The notes below the pieces were generated by a model. It saw nothing but the letters and a program-made list of their open reading frames with translations. It was not told where the DNA came from and did not search any database. The position numbers were made by a program, and so were the translations under genes. Shown one piece after another: positions 1-8,297 of a DNA stretch of 37,398 bases (the stretch's first letter is position 1; each line of letters begins with the position of its first letter). The DNA lies in assembly GCA_910578425.1 (NCBI GenBank), contig CAJTQX010000025.1, forward strand, positions 1 to 37,398. Direction: 5' to 3'. The stretch comes from an uncultured Anaerotignum sp. (GTDB lineage Bacteria; Bacillota; Clostridia; Lachnospirales; Anaerotignaceae).

Positions 1-51
1 CAGGTTCTAGTGGGCATTACGCCCGTGCAGGTTCAAGTCCTGTCATCCGCA
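1..51 (+). tRNA. tRNA-Leu (CAG), 3' part only
   Basis: The window opens inside a tRNA. The first bases read as anticodon CAG, then GT and the 3' half of the anticodon stem. A long variable arm (GGGC paired with GCCC) follows, which marks a class II tRNA. The T arm is GCAGG, loop TTCAAGT, CCTGT, and the 3' acceptor strand CATCCGC is followed by discriminator A at 51. CCA is not encoded. The long variable arm and acceptor sequence fit leucine. The D arm and 5' acceptor strand lie outside the window, so the anticodon rests only on loop position. Confidence 0.85.
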
Positions 52-62
52 TAAAAGCCATC

Positions 63-104
63 AAAGCGGCGCGAAACGAACGAAAGTTGGTTTCGCGCCG
101 CTTT
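63..104. terminator. Strong hairpin after tRNA-Leu
   Basis: A perfect 15-bp stem (63-77 with 90-104) and a 12-nt loop lie 11 bases after the tRNA end. The plus strand continues GTGTTTT, a weak U tract, so it probably terminates the tRNA transcript. Confidence 0.7.
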
Positions 105-141
105 GTGTTTTGCGCAAAAATCTGCCCATATGAAACTGCAT

Positions 142-172
142 AAAAAATGGACAGAACGGTTCGTCCTGTCCA
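142..172 (-). terminator. Terminator of the HPt/response-regulator operon
   Basis: A hairpin with arms 148-157 and 163-172 (one mismatch) is followed on the minus strand by a run of six T. It lies about 28 bases after the stop of the HPt gene. Confidence 0.7.
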
Positions 173-199
173 CTGCCACAGCCTTTTTGCGCGCTTCAC

Positions 200-547
200 T
201 CAGTCCTGTGTCAAAGCCTCTGTAATTTTCCTGTACGCCGCCTTCACGTCCGGCATAATCGTTTTCGCACTCTCCAAATCCCCGCTGCGCAGAGCCTCGG
301 AGATTTTCGCCGCCTGTTCATACAGCCCGGAAAGAGACAGGTTGCCCGCAACGCCTTTCAGCGTATGCGCCGCCTGAAATGCCTTTTCCGCCTCGCCCTG
401 CTCCAAAGCCGCTTCAAGATTCAGAAAATTTGGATCATCCAAAAATTTTTTCAAAAACCGCATCAGAAGAGCCTCGTTGCCCATAAAACGGGATAACGCC
501 CCGTCATAATCCACTCCTGCCGCTTTCAATATATCATTTTTATCCAT
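200..547 (-). CDS. HPt (histidine phosphotransfer) domain protein
   Basis: This 115-residue protein is a stand-alone HPt domain. It would carry a phosphoryl group on a histidine between a hybrid kinase and a response regulator in the cytoplasm. The signature is AAHTLKGVAGNLSL, with the probable phospho-accepting histidine at H61 inside a mainly helical protein. It starts 16 bases after the stop of the HD-GYP response regulator and shares its direction, so the two are probably co-transcribed. No sensor kinase is encoded next to them, so the phosphate donor must be elsewhere. Length fits single-domain HPt proteins. Confidence 0.9.
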   Translation of the reverse strand: MDKNDILKAAGVDYDGALSRFMGNEALLMRFLKKFLDDPNFLNLEAALEQGEAEKAFQAAHTLKGVAGNLSLSGLYEQAAKISEALRSGDLESAKTIMPDVKAAYRKITEALTQD

Positions 548-563
548 TTTTATTGCCCCCTTC

Positions 564-1628
564 TTACTTTTTCAACCTGTTCAGCAGCATCGTTTTGATT
601 TCTTCACTTAAATCCCGCAGCGTATCCATCAGCATCGGGTTAAACTGACCGCATTCTCCGTTTAGTATCATACGCAGGCTTTCCTCATGTGTAAACGCCT
701 TTTTATATACCCGGTCTGTTGTCAGCGCATCGTATACATCCGCCAGGGCAACAATCTGCGACCACATGGAGATTTCCTCCCCGGCCAGTCCGTCAGGGTA
801 GCCCCGCCCATCCCAACGCTCATGATGGTGTCTGCAAATATCATATGCATATTTATAAATCGGGTGATGGGTGATTTCCGGAATCCTTTCCAGAAGCTCG
901 CACCCCTGCACCGTATGGCTTTTCATAATCTCAAATTCTTCACTTGTCAGTTTGCCGGGCTTGTTCAGGATATTATCCGGAATCGCAATTTTGCCAACAT
1001 CATGCAGAATCGCCGCTGTGGCAATCTCTTCCTTCTGTACCGCATCCATACCCTTGCCGAATTCCATATGATTCAGGAAAAACAATGTAAAATCGTGAAT
1101 TCTGCGAACATGGTCGCCAGATTCGCAGTCACGGAACTCGATGGCAGTCGCCAGCGTTTCTATAAGCGCGCGGTTCAGCGATTCCAGTTCCTTCCGCTTC
1201 TCGTCCAGCTCGCGTTCCTGTATATCGACTTTTTTGCTCAGCTTATTCCTGATATGGAACAGCTCTATCACACTTTCAATGCGCCGCTTTACAATATGCG
1301 ATACAAAGGGTTTGCCGATCACGTCCATAACGCCCATCTCATAGCCCTTTATCGTAGATTCTTCCGTATTCTCCGCCGTAATCAAAAAAACCGGTACTTT
1401 TTTTGTAAAATCCGTTTGATTCATTTGTTCCAGGGCGGCAAAACCGTCCATAACAGGCATGACAATATCCAGCAGAACCGCAGCCAGCTCATTTTCCCTT
1501 TCTTTGATACATTTTAATGCTTCTTCACCATTTTCCGCTTCAATCATATGATAGTCCTGCCGAAAAATCTCGCACAAAATTGCGCGGTTCAGCTCCATAT
1601 CATCTACGACCAGAATACTTTTTTTCAT
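564..1628 (-). CDS. Response regulator with HD-GYP domain (c-di-GMP phosphodiesterase-like)
   Basis: A receiver domain (about residues 1-120, acidic pair D9-D10, phospho-acceptor D54 in LLDIVMPVMDG, conserved K106) is joined by a charged coiled coil (about 130-155) to an HD-GYP domain. The catalytic motifs are intact: HDVGK at 209-213 and HHERWDGRGYP at 268-278. HD-GYP proteins hydrolyse cyclic di-GMP, and the layout matches RpfG-type regulators. The start at 1628 was chosen because AAGGAAG sits a suitable distance upstream and the protein begins MKKSILVVDD, as receivers do. An in-frame start at 1658 would add ten residues without support. The gene pairs with the downstream HPt gene. Confidence 0.93.
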   Translation of the reverse strand: MKKSILVVDDMELNRAILCEIFRQDYHMIEAENGEEALKCIKERENELAAVLLDIVMPVMDGFAALEQMNQTDFTKKVPVFLITAENTEESTIKGYEMGVMDVIGKPFVSHIVKRRIESVIELFHIRNKLSKKVDIQERELDEKRKELESLNRALIETLATAIEFRDCESGDHVRRIHDFTLFFLNHMEFGKGMDAVQKEEIATAAILHDVGKIAIPDNILNKPGKLTSEEFEIMKSHTVQGCELLERIPEITHHPIYKYAYDICRHHHERWDGRGYPDGLAGEEISMWSQIVALADVYDALTTDRVYKKAFTHEESLRMILNGECGQFNPMLMDTLRDLSEEIKTMLLNRLKK

Positions 1629-2092
1629 CTTCCACACTTCCTTTTTCTGCCGTGCCAATGCTCCAGAATTTTTTTCGTAAGGCCCGAAAATAAAACCAGC
1701 TTTATATGGGCGTTGCCATAAGAAAATTTCATTTTTTGAAATGCCTGAAAAATCAGTTTTCTTAAGTCAATCCGCCTTTTGGAACGCGGTGTTTCGCGCC
1801 CTTCCATAAAAGCTCTGCCTTCCCAACCGCCCGCCGCTTTCCGCAGCAGGCATTACCCTGCAAATCTCCTGTGTTCCAGAAAACAGTATGATTTATCATA
1901 CCATAACACAAATCAGGAGAAATGTCCACAGAACTTGTGTACAAACTCTTTTTTTGTCAAAAAGCATACTTTTTTGTCTGCATTTGTTCCTGTTTATATA
2001 TTCAAGAGTAGCATAAAATATGCACTTTTACAATAAATTCATGGAATAAAATCCATTAAAAATGCCTAATCAAAAAGTATAGATTTTAATAA
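1629..2092. other. 464-bp noncoding gap with a 16-bp palindrome
   Basis: No convincing gene is visible between the HD-GYP regulator and walK. An inverted repeat at 1886-1901 has 7-bp arms, GTATGAT and ATCATAC, around TT. Read on the minus strand its first arm contains TATGAT, which could serve as a -10 box for the regulator gene, but no good -35 box lies at the right distance. The rest is AT-rich next to walK and more balanced near the regulator. Confidence 0.5.
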
Positions 2093-3907
2093 TCAGGTTT
2101 CATCCTCCTCATAATGCAGAACGGGGCGTTCCTTCGGGAACCACATCGTCATAACCGTTCCTTTGCCATATTCGCTTTCGGCAGTCAGCCGCCCGCCATG
2201 ACTCTCCATAATCTCTTTCGCAATGGCAAGCCCCAGCCCCGTACCGCCCATTGCGCGGCTGCGCGCCTTGTCCACGCGGTAAAAGCGTTCAAATATACGA
2301 GGCAGATCTTCGCGGGAGATACCCATGCCGGTATCCCGCACAGATATTTTGTAATACTGCGCGTCTTCCCCGATATAAATGCGAATCCGCGCCTGCTCAA
2401 GGCTGTACTTGATGGCGTTCGTCACAATATTATTTACAACCTGCCCTACTCTGTCCCTGTCGCCATAGACCACAACATCATGCGGGTACGGCTCAAACGT
2501 CAGCTCCTGGTTCTTCGCCTCAGCGTGTATTTTATTCTGCCGCACTGTAATATTCAGAAATTCGTTCATTTCGATTTCCGTAATATCCAGCCGCACCTGC
2601 TTATTGTCAAAGCGCGTCAGCTGCAATAAATCCCGCACAAGGAACGCCATGCGGTCTGCCTCGCTGTCGATGATGCTGAGGAAATCCAGTGCAATTTCCC
2701 TGTCCTCAATCGCCCCTTCAATCAGAGTTTCCGTATAGCTTTTCACCGTTGTCAGCGGTGTACGCAGTTCATGCGAAACATTTGCCACAAATTCCTTGCG
2801 CATATCGTCCAGCTTTTTCTGCTCGGTGATATCCTGCAAAACAACTACAACGCCTTCAATACGCCCCGCCGTATCATAATACGGCGAAAAGTTGGCGTTG
2901 ATGAATTGTTTTCCCACCGGAAAGGTAACTTTTTTAGACGGCTCATTCCCCATATCCAGATAAACGGCCGAATTGATATCATACGCACGGATAAACTGGG
3001 AAAAATCCATTGTCATCTCTTCCACGCCCAGCATTTCCGTAGCCGCGGCGTTTGCCAGCATCAGGTCGCCGTCCTTGCTGAAAGAGATAACGCCGTCACT
3101 CATGTTGTGCAGAAGGATTTCCAGCCGGTTCTTTTCCCGCGAAATTTCTGACATATTTTTCGTCAGCTCCGAAGCCATGTAGTTAAAGCTGCTCGTCAGC
3201 TGCCCAATCTCGTCATTGCTGCGCACCTTCAGGCTCTGGTTCAGCCCTCCGCCCTCAGCAAGGCTTTTCGCGCCCTTTGTCAGCGCGAGTATGGGGCCTG
3301 TCAGCGTCTGCGCGAACACATAGCCCATGATAGCCGCCAGGAACAGCGCGATCGCCACAGCTGCCACGATGGTCTGCGTCGTCTGATTCAGACTGTCCTG
3401 CATATCGCCCGCGTCCAGCCGCGTATAGACAATATAGCTTCTGCCGCCCTCGTCTGCCTGTGCGGGCATGGCATAGCTCATCCATTCTTTCAGCAGGCCA
3501 AGAGAATCCGTACTGCGTTTGCCGGAGGAAAAAGACGTCATACCGTTCATAGCGGCAATGATCGCCTGATCCGTATAGGTTGGATAGGGTGCTTTCAGTT
3601 CAGTTGTGGACGCAATCGTATCGCCGTTGGCGTCCAATATGTTCCCCTGTATCCCTACGGCGTTTGTAACCGTTTTCATCAGCTCCGTCTGGAAATTTTC
3701 TTCCTCAACGCTCTCAACCACCTGCTCGTTTATTTTTTCCGCGTAACTTTCCAGCTGCGCCCTGGATTTGTCAATCTCAATATTGCGAAGGCTCAGAAGG
3801 ATATACGTCCCGCTGACGATCATCACAATCAGCACCAGCCCCAGGTACATCGCAATCAGTTTCCATTTTATACTGCGCAAATGTTCCGCCCCCGCTTTTC
3901 TCAGCAA
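2093..3907 (-). CDS. walK: Sensor histidine kinase WalK
   Basis: This membrane kinase of the cell-wall two-component system WalRK has 604 residues. In order it shows TM1 (about 15-38), an extracytoplasmic domain (about 40-178), TM2 (about 180-203), a HAMP domain (about 203-255), a PAS domain (about 260-365), a HisKA domain with phospho-accepting H379 in VSHELRTPLT, and a HATPase domain with an N box near 492, DTGMGI near 525 and GGTGLGLAIAKE near 554. The start is TTG at 3907, overlapping the walR stop by 7 bases. A second TTG at 3880, preceded by GGGGGCGG, is equally possible. The usual walH and walI partners do not follow. Confidence 0.92.
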   Translation of the reverse strand: MLRKAGAEHLRSIKWKLIAMYLGLVLIVMIVSGTYILLSLRNIEIDKSRAQLESYAEKINEQVVESVEEENFQTELMKTVTNAVGIQGNILDANGDTIASTTELKAPYPTYTDQAIIAAMNGMTSFSSGKRSTDSLGLLKEWMSYAMPAQADEGGRSYIVYTRLDAGDMQDSLNQTTQTIVAAVAIALFLAAIMGYVFAQTLTGPILALTKGAKSLAEGGGLNQSLKVRSNDEIGQLTSSFNYMASELTKNMSEISREKNRLEILLHNMSDGVISFSKDGDLMLANAAATEMLGVEEMTMDFSQFIRAYDINSAVYLDMGNEPSKKVTFPVGKQFINANFSPYYDTAGRIEGVVVVLQDITEQKKLDDMRKEFVANVSHELRTPLTTVKSYTETLIEGAIEDREIALDFLSIIDSEADRMAFLVRDLLQLTRFDNKQVRLDITEIEMNEFLNITVRQNKIHAEAKNQELTFEPYPHDVVVYGDRDRVGQVVNNIVTNAIKYSLEQARIRIYIGEDAQYYKISVRDTGMGISREDLPRIFERFYRVDKARSRAMGGTGLGLAIAKEIMESHGGRLTAESEYGKGTVMTMWFPKERPVLHYEEDET

Positions 3908-4596
3908 TCAAAGTAATAACCAACGCCTCTTTTTGTCAGGATATAGACCGGCTTGCCGGGGTCATCCTCAATTTTCTCACGCAAACGGCGGATAGTTACA
4001 TCTACTGTCCGCACGTCCCCGAAATACTCATAGCCCCAGACCTTTTCCAGAAGGGTTTCACGGGAAAAGACCTGCCCTTTCTGCCCGGAAAGGAATTTCA
4101 ACAATTCAAATTCCCGCAGTGTCAGGTCGATGATCTTTCCGTCCTTTCGTACTTCGTAGCGGTCAGGGTTCAGATCCAGCCGCTCAAACGCGCCGCCTGC
4201 CGCCGGTGCGTCCACAGCAGGCTCTGCCCGAAACGCCGCTTTCCGCAGGTTTGCCTTGACCCGCGCCATCAGCTCCCGCACACCGAACGGCTTCGTCACA
4301 TAATCATCCGCGCCAAACTCCAGCCCCAACACCTTGTCAACCTCCTCCGCGCGCGCCGTCAGCATAATAATGGGCGTGTTTTTCCTTTCGCGGATTTTTT
4401 TGCAGGCTTCATAGCCGTCCATTTTGGGCATCATAATATCCAGCAGTATGAGGTCAGGCTCCTCCTCCAATGCCAGGCGAACGCCTTCCTCGCCGTCCGC
4501 CGCCTGAAGGATTTGGTAACCCTCTTTTTTCAGGTTGTATATAATAATATCCCTGATATTTTTTTCATCATCTACGATCAAAATTCTTTTATTCAT
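3901..4596 (-). CDS. walR: Response regulator WalR (OmpR family)
   Basis: This 231-residue DNA-binding regulator is the partner of WalK. The receiver domain has acidic residues near D9-D10, phospho-acceptor D53 in LLDIMMPKMDG and K102 in YVTKPFG. The C-terminal winged helix (about 130-230) carries LTLREFELLKFL and the DVTIRRLREKIE recognition-helix region. Start ATG at 4596 has AAAGGAG upstream. It is the first gene of the walRK pair and has a near-consensus promoter. WalR usually controls autolysin and peptidoglycan hydrolase genes; the peptidoglycan-related genes elsewhere in the window are candidates by family knowledge only. Confidence 0.95.
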   Translation of the reverse strand: MNKRILIVDDEKNIRDIIIYNLKKEGYQILQAADGEEGVRLALEEEPDLILLDIMMPKMDGYEACKKIRERKNTPIIMLTARAEEVDKVLGLEFGADDYVTKPFGVRELMARVKANLRKAAFRAEPAVDAPAAGGAFERLDLNPDRYEVRKDGKIIDLTLREFELLKFLSGQKGQVFSRETLLEKVWGYEYFGDVRTVDVTIRRLREKIEDDPGKPVYILTKRGVGYYFDC

Positions 4597-4644
4597 TGTC
4601 CCGCCGCTCCTTTCGGAAACCTAAAAACAATACTTAATGTTTCC

Positions 4645-4673
4645 ATTATACCCGAAACCCGACAAAATGTAAA
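4645..4673 (-). promoter_or_regulatory. Promoter of walRK
   Basis: On the minus strand TTTACA (4668-4673) and TATAAT (4645-4650) are separated by exactly 17 bp, a near-consensus housekeeping promoter about 50 bases upstream of walR. Confidence 0.8.
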
Positions 4674-4697
4674 TAAAACTCTAAGCATGGAAATTTG

Positions 4698-4732
4698 CAC
4701 AAAAAAATGGAAGGCATGGGAAAACCTTCCAT
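4698..4732 (-). terminator. Terminator of pgi
   Basis: A perfect 8-bp stem (4707-4714 with 4725-4732) is followed on the minus strand by a run of T. It lies about 45 bases after the pgi stop and separates pgi from walRK. Confidence 0.8.
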
Positions 4733-4776
4733 CTGAATGTTTTACTGTAAAATTCTTTGCCGCGTCTTCATTTCGT

Positions 4777-6114
4777 TTAGCTGAGGCGTTTTTCCAGCTC
4801 GGCCTTCATATCCTCATATCCGGGCTTGCCCAGCAGTGCAAACATATTTTTCTTATATGCCTCCACGCCCGGCTGGTCAAACGGGTTCACATCCAGCAGG
4901 TAGCCACTGATGCCGACTGCCTTCTCGAAAAAATATACCAGCGCGCCAAAGTGCCATTCGTCCATCCTGTCGATTTCCACAACAATATTCGGCACGCCGC
5001 CGTCCATATGCGCCAACAGCGTCCCCGCAAACGCTTTGCTGTTGACAAACTGCATTTCCTTGCCCGCAAGGAAGTTCATACCGTCGCCGTCCTGCTCGTC
5101 AAACGGGATCACAGCAGCCGTTTTCGGCTCCTTGCACCAAAGCACCGTTTCAAAGAAATAACGTCCGCCGTCCTGAATGAACTGCCCGATGGAATGCAGG
5201 TCGGTCGAGAAATTTGCCGTAACAGGGAACACGCCCTTGTGTTCCTTGCCTTCGCTTTCTGCGAACAACTGCTTGTACCATTCGCCGAAAGAGGTCAGGT
5301 GCGGCTCATAGTTCGCCAGTATTTCTATGCTTTTGCCCTGCTTGTAGAACAGATAGCGCAGAGCGGCATACTGATAACAGATATTTTTTTCCATGTCCGG
5401 CTCAGCGAACAGCTTCCTTGCCTCTGCCGCGCCCTGCATAACCCTGTCAATATCCACGCCCGCAACAGCCATTGCCAGCAGACCCACCGCCGTCAGCACA
5501 GTAAAACGTCCGCCAATGTCGTCAGGGATAACGAACGTTTCATAGCCCTCCGCGTCGCACATCTGCTTGAGCGCGCCCCTGGCCTTGTCTGTCGTGGCAA
5601 AAATGCGCTTTGCGGCCTCATCCCTGCCATATTTCTTTTCCAGCATCTGCTTAAAGATACGGAAAGCGATGGCAGGCTCTGTTGTCGTACCAGATTTGGA
5701 AATGACGTTTACAGAAAAATCCCTGTCGCCCAAAATGGCAAGAATATCGTTGAGGTAAGCGGAACTGATGTTGTTCCCAACGAAATAGATATCCGGCGTA
5801 GCTTTTTTCTGTTCATTATAAAATGGCGTTTTAATGAAGTCCAAAGCTGTGCGCGTGCCAAGGTAAGAGCCGCCGATGCCAATCACAATCAGAACTTCGC
5901 TGTTTGCACGGATTTTTTCCGCAGCTTGTTTGATGCGGGCAAATTCCGCCTTGTCGTAGGCTTCCGGCAGGTCGACCCAGCCAACAAAATCATTGCCCTT
6001 GCCTGTTTTGTTGTGCAATGCCTTATGGCAGCGTTCCACCTCCGGCTGCAATGCAAAAATTTCCTTACGTTCTACAAATCCTTCGCACCCATGCAGGGAA
6101 ACTGAAATACTCAT
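4777..6114 (-). CDS. pgi: Glucose-6-phosphate isomerase
   Basis: This enzyme interconverts glucose 6-phosphate and fructose 6-phosphate in glycolysis. Two SIS-type sugar-phosphate binding regions are visible: GIGGSYLGTRTA near residue 80 and VISKSGTTTEPAIAF near 140, the second being the classical isomerase signature. With 445 residues it matches the short bacterial Pgi form. ATG at 6114 was chosen over TTG at 6120 because GGAGGAG lies eight bases before the ATG but only about two before the TTG. It is probably transcribed alone; repeat element A sits directly upstream in its likely leader. Confidence 0.97.
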   Translation of the reverse strand: MSISVSLHGCEGFVERKEIFALQPEVERCHKALHNKTGKGNDFVGWVDLPEAYDKAEFARIKQAAEKIRANSEVLIVIGIGGSYLGTRTALDFIKTPFYNEQKKATPDIYFVGNNISSAYLNDILAILGDRDFSVNVISKSGTTTEPAIAFRIFKQMLEKKYGRDEAAKRIFATTDKARGALKQMCDAEGYETFVIPDDIGGRFTVLTAVGLLAMAVAGVDIDRVMQGAAEARKLFAEPDMEKNICYQYAALRYLFYKQGKSIEILANYEPHLTSFGEWYKQLFAESEGKEHKGVFPVTANFSTDLHSIGQFIQDGGRYFFETVLWCKEPKTAAVIPFDEQDGDGMNFLAGKEMQFVNSKAFAGTLLAHMDGGVPNIVVEIDRMDEWHFGALVYFFEKAVGISGYLLDVNPFDQPGVEAYKKNMFALLGKPGYEDMKAELEKRLS

Positions 6115-6135
6115 ATACAACTCCTCCTTATTTTA

Positions 6136-6196
6136 AGATTTTGGGACGCTGTCCCAAACCCGGCAGGCCCTTTGAAAAGGGCCTGACCCTAAACTC
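6136..6196 (-). repeat. Palindromic repeat element A
   Basis: This copy of the chained-palindrome family has two stems: TTGGGAC/GTCCCAA (6141-6157) and the perfect 10-bp pair CAGGCCCTTT/AAAGGGCCTG (6164-6185), followed by ACCCTAAACT. It lies just upstream of pgi and appears to fall in the pgi leader. Orientation is minus relative to elements B and E. Confidence 0.8.
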
Positions 6197-6269
6197 TGTT
6201 TTGTTAAGCAATCTTTTCTGGAAGATATTCCCTGAAATACAAAACAAACTTTTAATATACATATACAAT

Positions 6270-6298
6270 AATATAAAGAATGATAACACTTAATCCAA
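6270..6298 (-). promoter_or_regulatory. Possible promoter of pgi
   Basis: TTGGAT (6293-6298) and TATATT (6270-6275) on the minus strand are 17 bp apart. The -10 box is good, the -35 box weak. It would place repeat A inside the pgi leader. Confidence 0.4.
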
Positions 6299-6337
6299 CA
6301 GTCTGAAACCTGTTTCAGCAAATTACATTAACACTCC

Positions 6338-6613
6338 TTATAAATATTGCCTTAACCAATCTGGCATATCAGGGTCGTCAATCGCCCAGGACGCTGCGAT
6401 TTTCTCTTTTTCCTCCCAGTTGTTCTCATTTCCATCAAAAAACTTAAATCTGTTACATTTGTATTTTACAACTTCATTTCCTTCAAGTCTGTACTCATTC
6501 CAAAAACAGTTCTGCTTCCCATAACCCTTCTATTCATTCGTAGTATAAATTGTCACTCCAATCCCTCTCTCATTATACACAATTTTTAATTCATTTATCT
6601 GATTTCTCAGGAT
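6338..6613 (-). pseudogene. AT-rich gene remnant with in-frame stop
   Basis: A single minus-strand frame reads as plausible protein for about 90 codons but is broken by one TAG after the segment VTIYTTNE. Downstream of the stop it continues through KGYGKQNCFWNEYR and NRFKFFDGNENNWEEKEK to a C-terminus AIDDPDMPDWLRQYL and a TAA stop. The tryptophan-rich, acidic C-terminal part looks like a genuine protein end. No start codon with a ribosome binding site is present, and an in-frame stop precedes it at 6614. Base composition is much more AT-rich than the neighbours, which suggests acquired DNA. I do not recognise the family. Confidence 0.55.
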
Positions 6614-6632
6614 TTACTAAATTGAAAAACAT

Positions 6633-7715
6633 TTACTGCGTCCCCTTCACAATGATTTCCGGCAGTGGCTCCGTAATAATCTCCTTTGAAATTTCCTGTT
6701 CCTCCGTCACCATGCCATTGATGCTCGTAATCTGTATTACGCTCTTTTTCTGTCCCGCGCGCCCCTGCTGCACGACCCTCTGATAGCCCGCAGGCTTAGA
6801 ATCGTCATATCTTGTTTCCGTTGTTTTCGGTTCAACCGAGATCTGTTCCTCTGTCACGATAGACTTTACCGAAATCCGCGGTTTCTGCACCGGCACAGTG
6901 ATAACCTGTCCCGCCCGTATGCCATGAATCAGGTTTGAATCAGGATTCAGTTCATTTAATCGTTCTATGGACGTATTAAATTCTATGGCAATCAGGTACA
7001 ACGCATCACCGGTCTGTATGGTATAGGGCTGTGTTGCCTCGGTTTTGGTTTCCAAAAAAGAAACCGCCTCATCAACCTCCATCAGTTCCGATGATTCCAC
7101 CAGTTCATCTACGATCTGCACGTCCTCCACCCAACTGAGCTTTGCGTCTTCCGGCGCGCCGTTCTCCGGCAGGAGGTCGGTCTGCACCTGCTTCAAAACT
7201 TCCTCGGCTTTTGCGCGGTTTGGCAGCACCACAGCGCGCGCATTGTCCACCATTACCACAGCCGCCTCCGCCTTATATGTCACGATGTTCCGTATCTTCG
7301 GCAGGAGATGCTCCATTGTACAGACGTCCTTCTGATTTTTCTTGCTAATATGTACACCCTTCGTGGTAATTTCCTGATTCAGCCTGACCTTTGTGCCAAC
7401 AAGGCTTTCCAGCTGCCCTTCTACTGTCTGTATGATCTGCTCCGCCTTGTAGGAACGCCCTTCCAGAATACCAACCGTTTCCTCTGCTACAAAAACCGCC
7501 GTACCGTTTTTGCGCACAAGGATATATATAAGTATCAGGATAACAGCCGCTGCCGTCAGCACCACAGCCTTGCGCAACTGAAGCCTGCGTTTTCCGCCAG
7601 CTCTGCGCGGTTTTTTCTCCCGAGGGGGCGGCGTGCGTTTTCCTGTTTTTTGCTTTCCAGAGCCATAAACCACGCGTTTCTCGCGTTCCGGGAATATCTT
7701 TTCCTTCTCCGCCAA
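6633..7715 (-). CDS. Membrane-anchored LysM and G5 domain protein
   Basis: The 360-residue protein has a basic, proline-rich N-terminus, one transmembrane helix (about 48-67), a long extracytoplasmic region, a LysM domain (about 230-276, QPYTIQTGDALYLIAIEFN to AGQVITVPV) and a C-terminal G5 domain (about 280-355). LysM binds peptidoglycan, and G5 domains occur in cell-wall enzymes. The start is TTG at 7715, supported by GGAGGAG six bases upstream. Many clostridial relatives continue after G5 into an M23 endopeptidase domain; here the stop comes directly after PEIIVKGTQ. The gene may therefore be a truncated peptidase or a purely structural wall protein. An AT-rich remnant lies 20 bases downstream. 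Confidence 0.85.
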   Translation of the reverse strand: MAEKEKIFPEREKRVVYGSGKQKTGKRTPPPREKKPRRAGGKRRLQLRKAVVLTAAAVILILIYILVRKNGTAVFVAEETVGILEGRSYKAEQIIQTVEGQLESLVGTKVRLNQEITTKGVHISKKNQKDVCTMEHLLPKIRNIVTYKAEAAVVMVDNARAVVLPNRAKAEEVLKQVQTDLLPENGAPEDAKLSWVEDVQIVDELVESSELMEVDEAVSFLETKTEATQPYTIQTGDALYLIAIEFNTSIERLNELNPDSNLIHGIRAGQVITVPVQKPRISVKSIVTEEQISVEPKTTETRYDDSKPAGYQRVVQQGRAGQKKSVIQITSINGMVTEEQEISKEIITEPLPEIIVKGTQ

Positions 7716-7774
7716 GGCTTCTCCTCCTTCCCTTTTCCCATGCCTGCAAAAAATGACAAACTTTTCCTTACCTT

Positions 7775-7803
7775 ATTTTATGCCATACGCGGCAAGATTG
7801 CAA
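7775..7803 (-). promoter_or_regulatory. Promoter of the LysM-G5 gene
   Basis: TTGCAA (7798-7803) and TAAAAT (7775-7780) on the minus strand are separated by 17 bp, about 60 bases upstream of the TTG start. Confidence 0.65.
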
Positions 7804-7841
7804 GCAAAACGTTTCGGCATCCAAAGGGAGCGGCGTTCTGC

Positions 7842-7871
7842 TTGACAAATGCATAAGAAGAAGGGTAGCAT
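7842..7871 (+). promoter_or_regulatory. Promoter of the 7909 gene
   Basis: TTGACA (7842-7847) and TAGCAT (7866-7871) are 18 bp apart on the plus strand, divergent from the LysM-G5 promoter, about 38 bases before the start codon. Confidence 0.6.
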
Positions 7872-7908
7872 AAAAGAAACAGACATTGTAAAAAAGGAGG
7901 ACAGCCGC

Positions 7909-8271
7909 ATGAATTACAGAATGGGAATCAAGCTGAAAACAAGGACTGCCGATATGGCAGCATTGAAGATTTTGCGGAAATATTTTCCGGAACAGCCGCT
8001 TTCCGCGCTGAAAAACCGGATAGAGTCCGGCGATTACATCTGCCTGAATGATAACGAGAAGTATCTGATTGACGGTGAAAGGCTGATTTTGCAGCTTCTC
8101 CGCGAATTTCAAAATGCCCATATTCCAACCGAATTATTTGAGGAATTCAAACTTGCAAATGGCTGGGAAGCCCGCCCGATGCCGAAACAAATCCTGTATA
8201 ATTCCATCCGCAGCAGCCGCCTTATTGCCCAGCAGGTCGATGAGGATATTGAGAACGAAGCCGATGAATAA
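7909..8271 (+). CDS. Uncharacterised 120-residue cytoplasmic protein
   Basis: The start ATG at 7909 has AAAAAGGAGG at good spacing, so translation is likely; an in-frame ATG at 7849 lies upstream within the promoter and is rejected. The protein has no signal peptide or membrane segment. It is basic in the first half (MGIKLKTRTADMAALKILRK) and ends in a very acidic tail (DEDIENEADE). A segment near 20-60 that alternates helix and strand vaguely recalls small alpha/beta domains, but I cannot assign a family. It is followed after 26 bases by a lipoprotein gene and probably shares its transcript. Confidence 0.75.
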   Translation: MNYRMGIKLKTRTADMAALKILRKYFPEQPLSALKNRIESGDYICLNDNEKYLIDGERLILQLLREFQNAHIPTELFEEFKLANGWEARPMPKQILYNSIRSSRLIAQQVDEDIENEADE

Positions 8272-8297
8272 ATGTATGCAAAAAGGGGACAGGAAAA

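Noticed and set aside
4513..6105. 530-codon open frame on the plus strand
   Set aside because: Antisense to pgi; no ribosome binding site and no recognisable domain.
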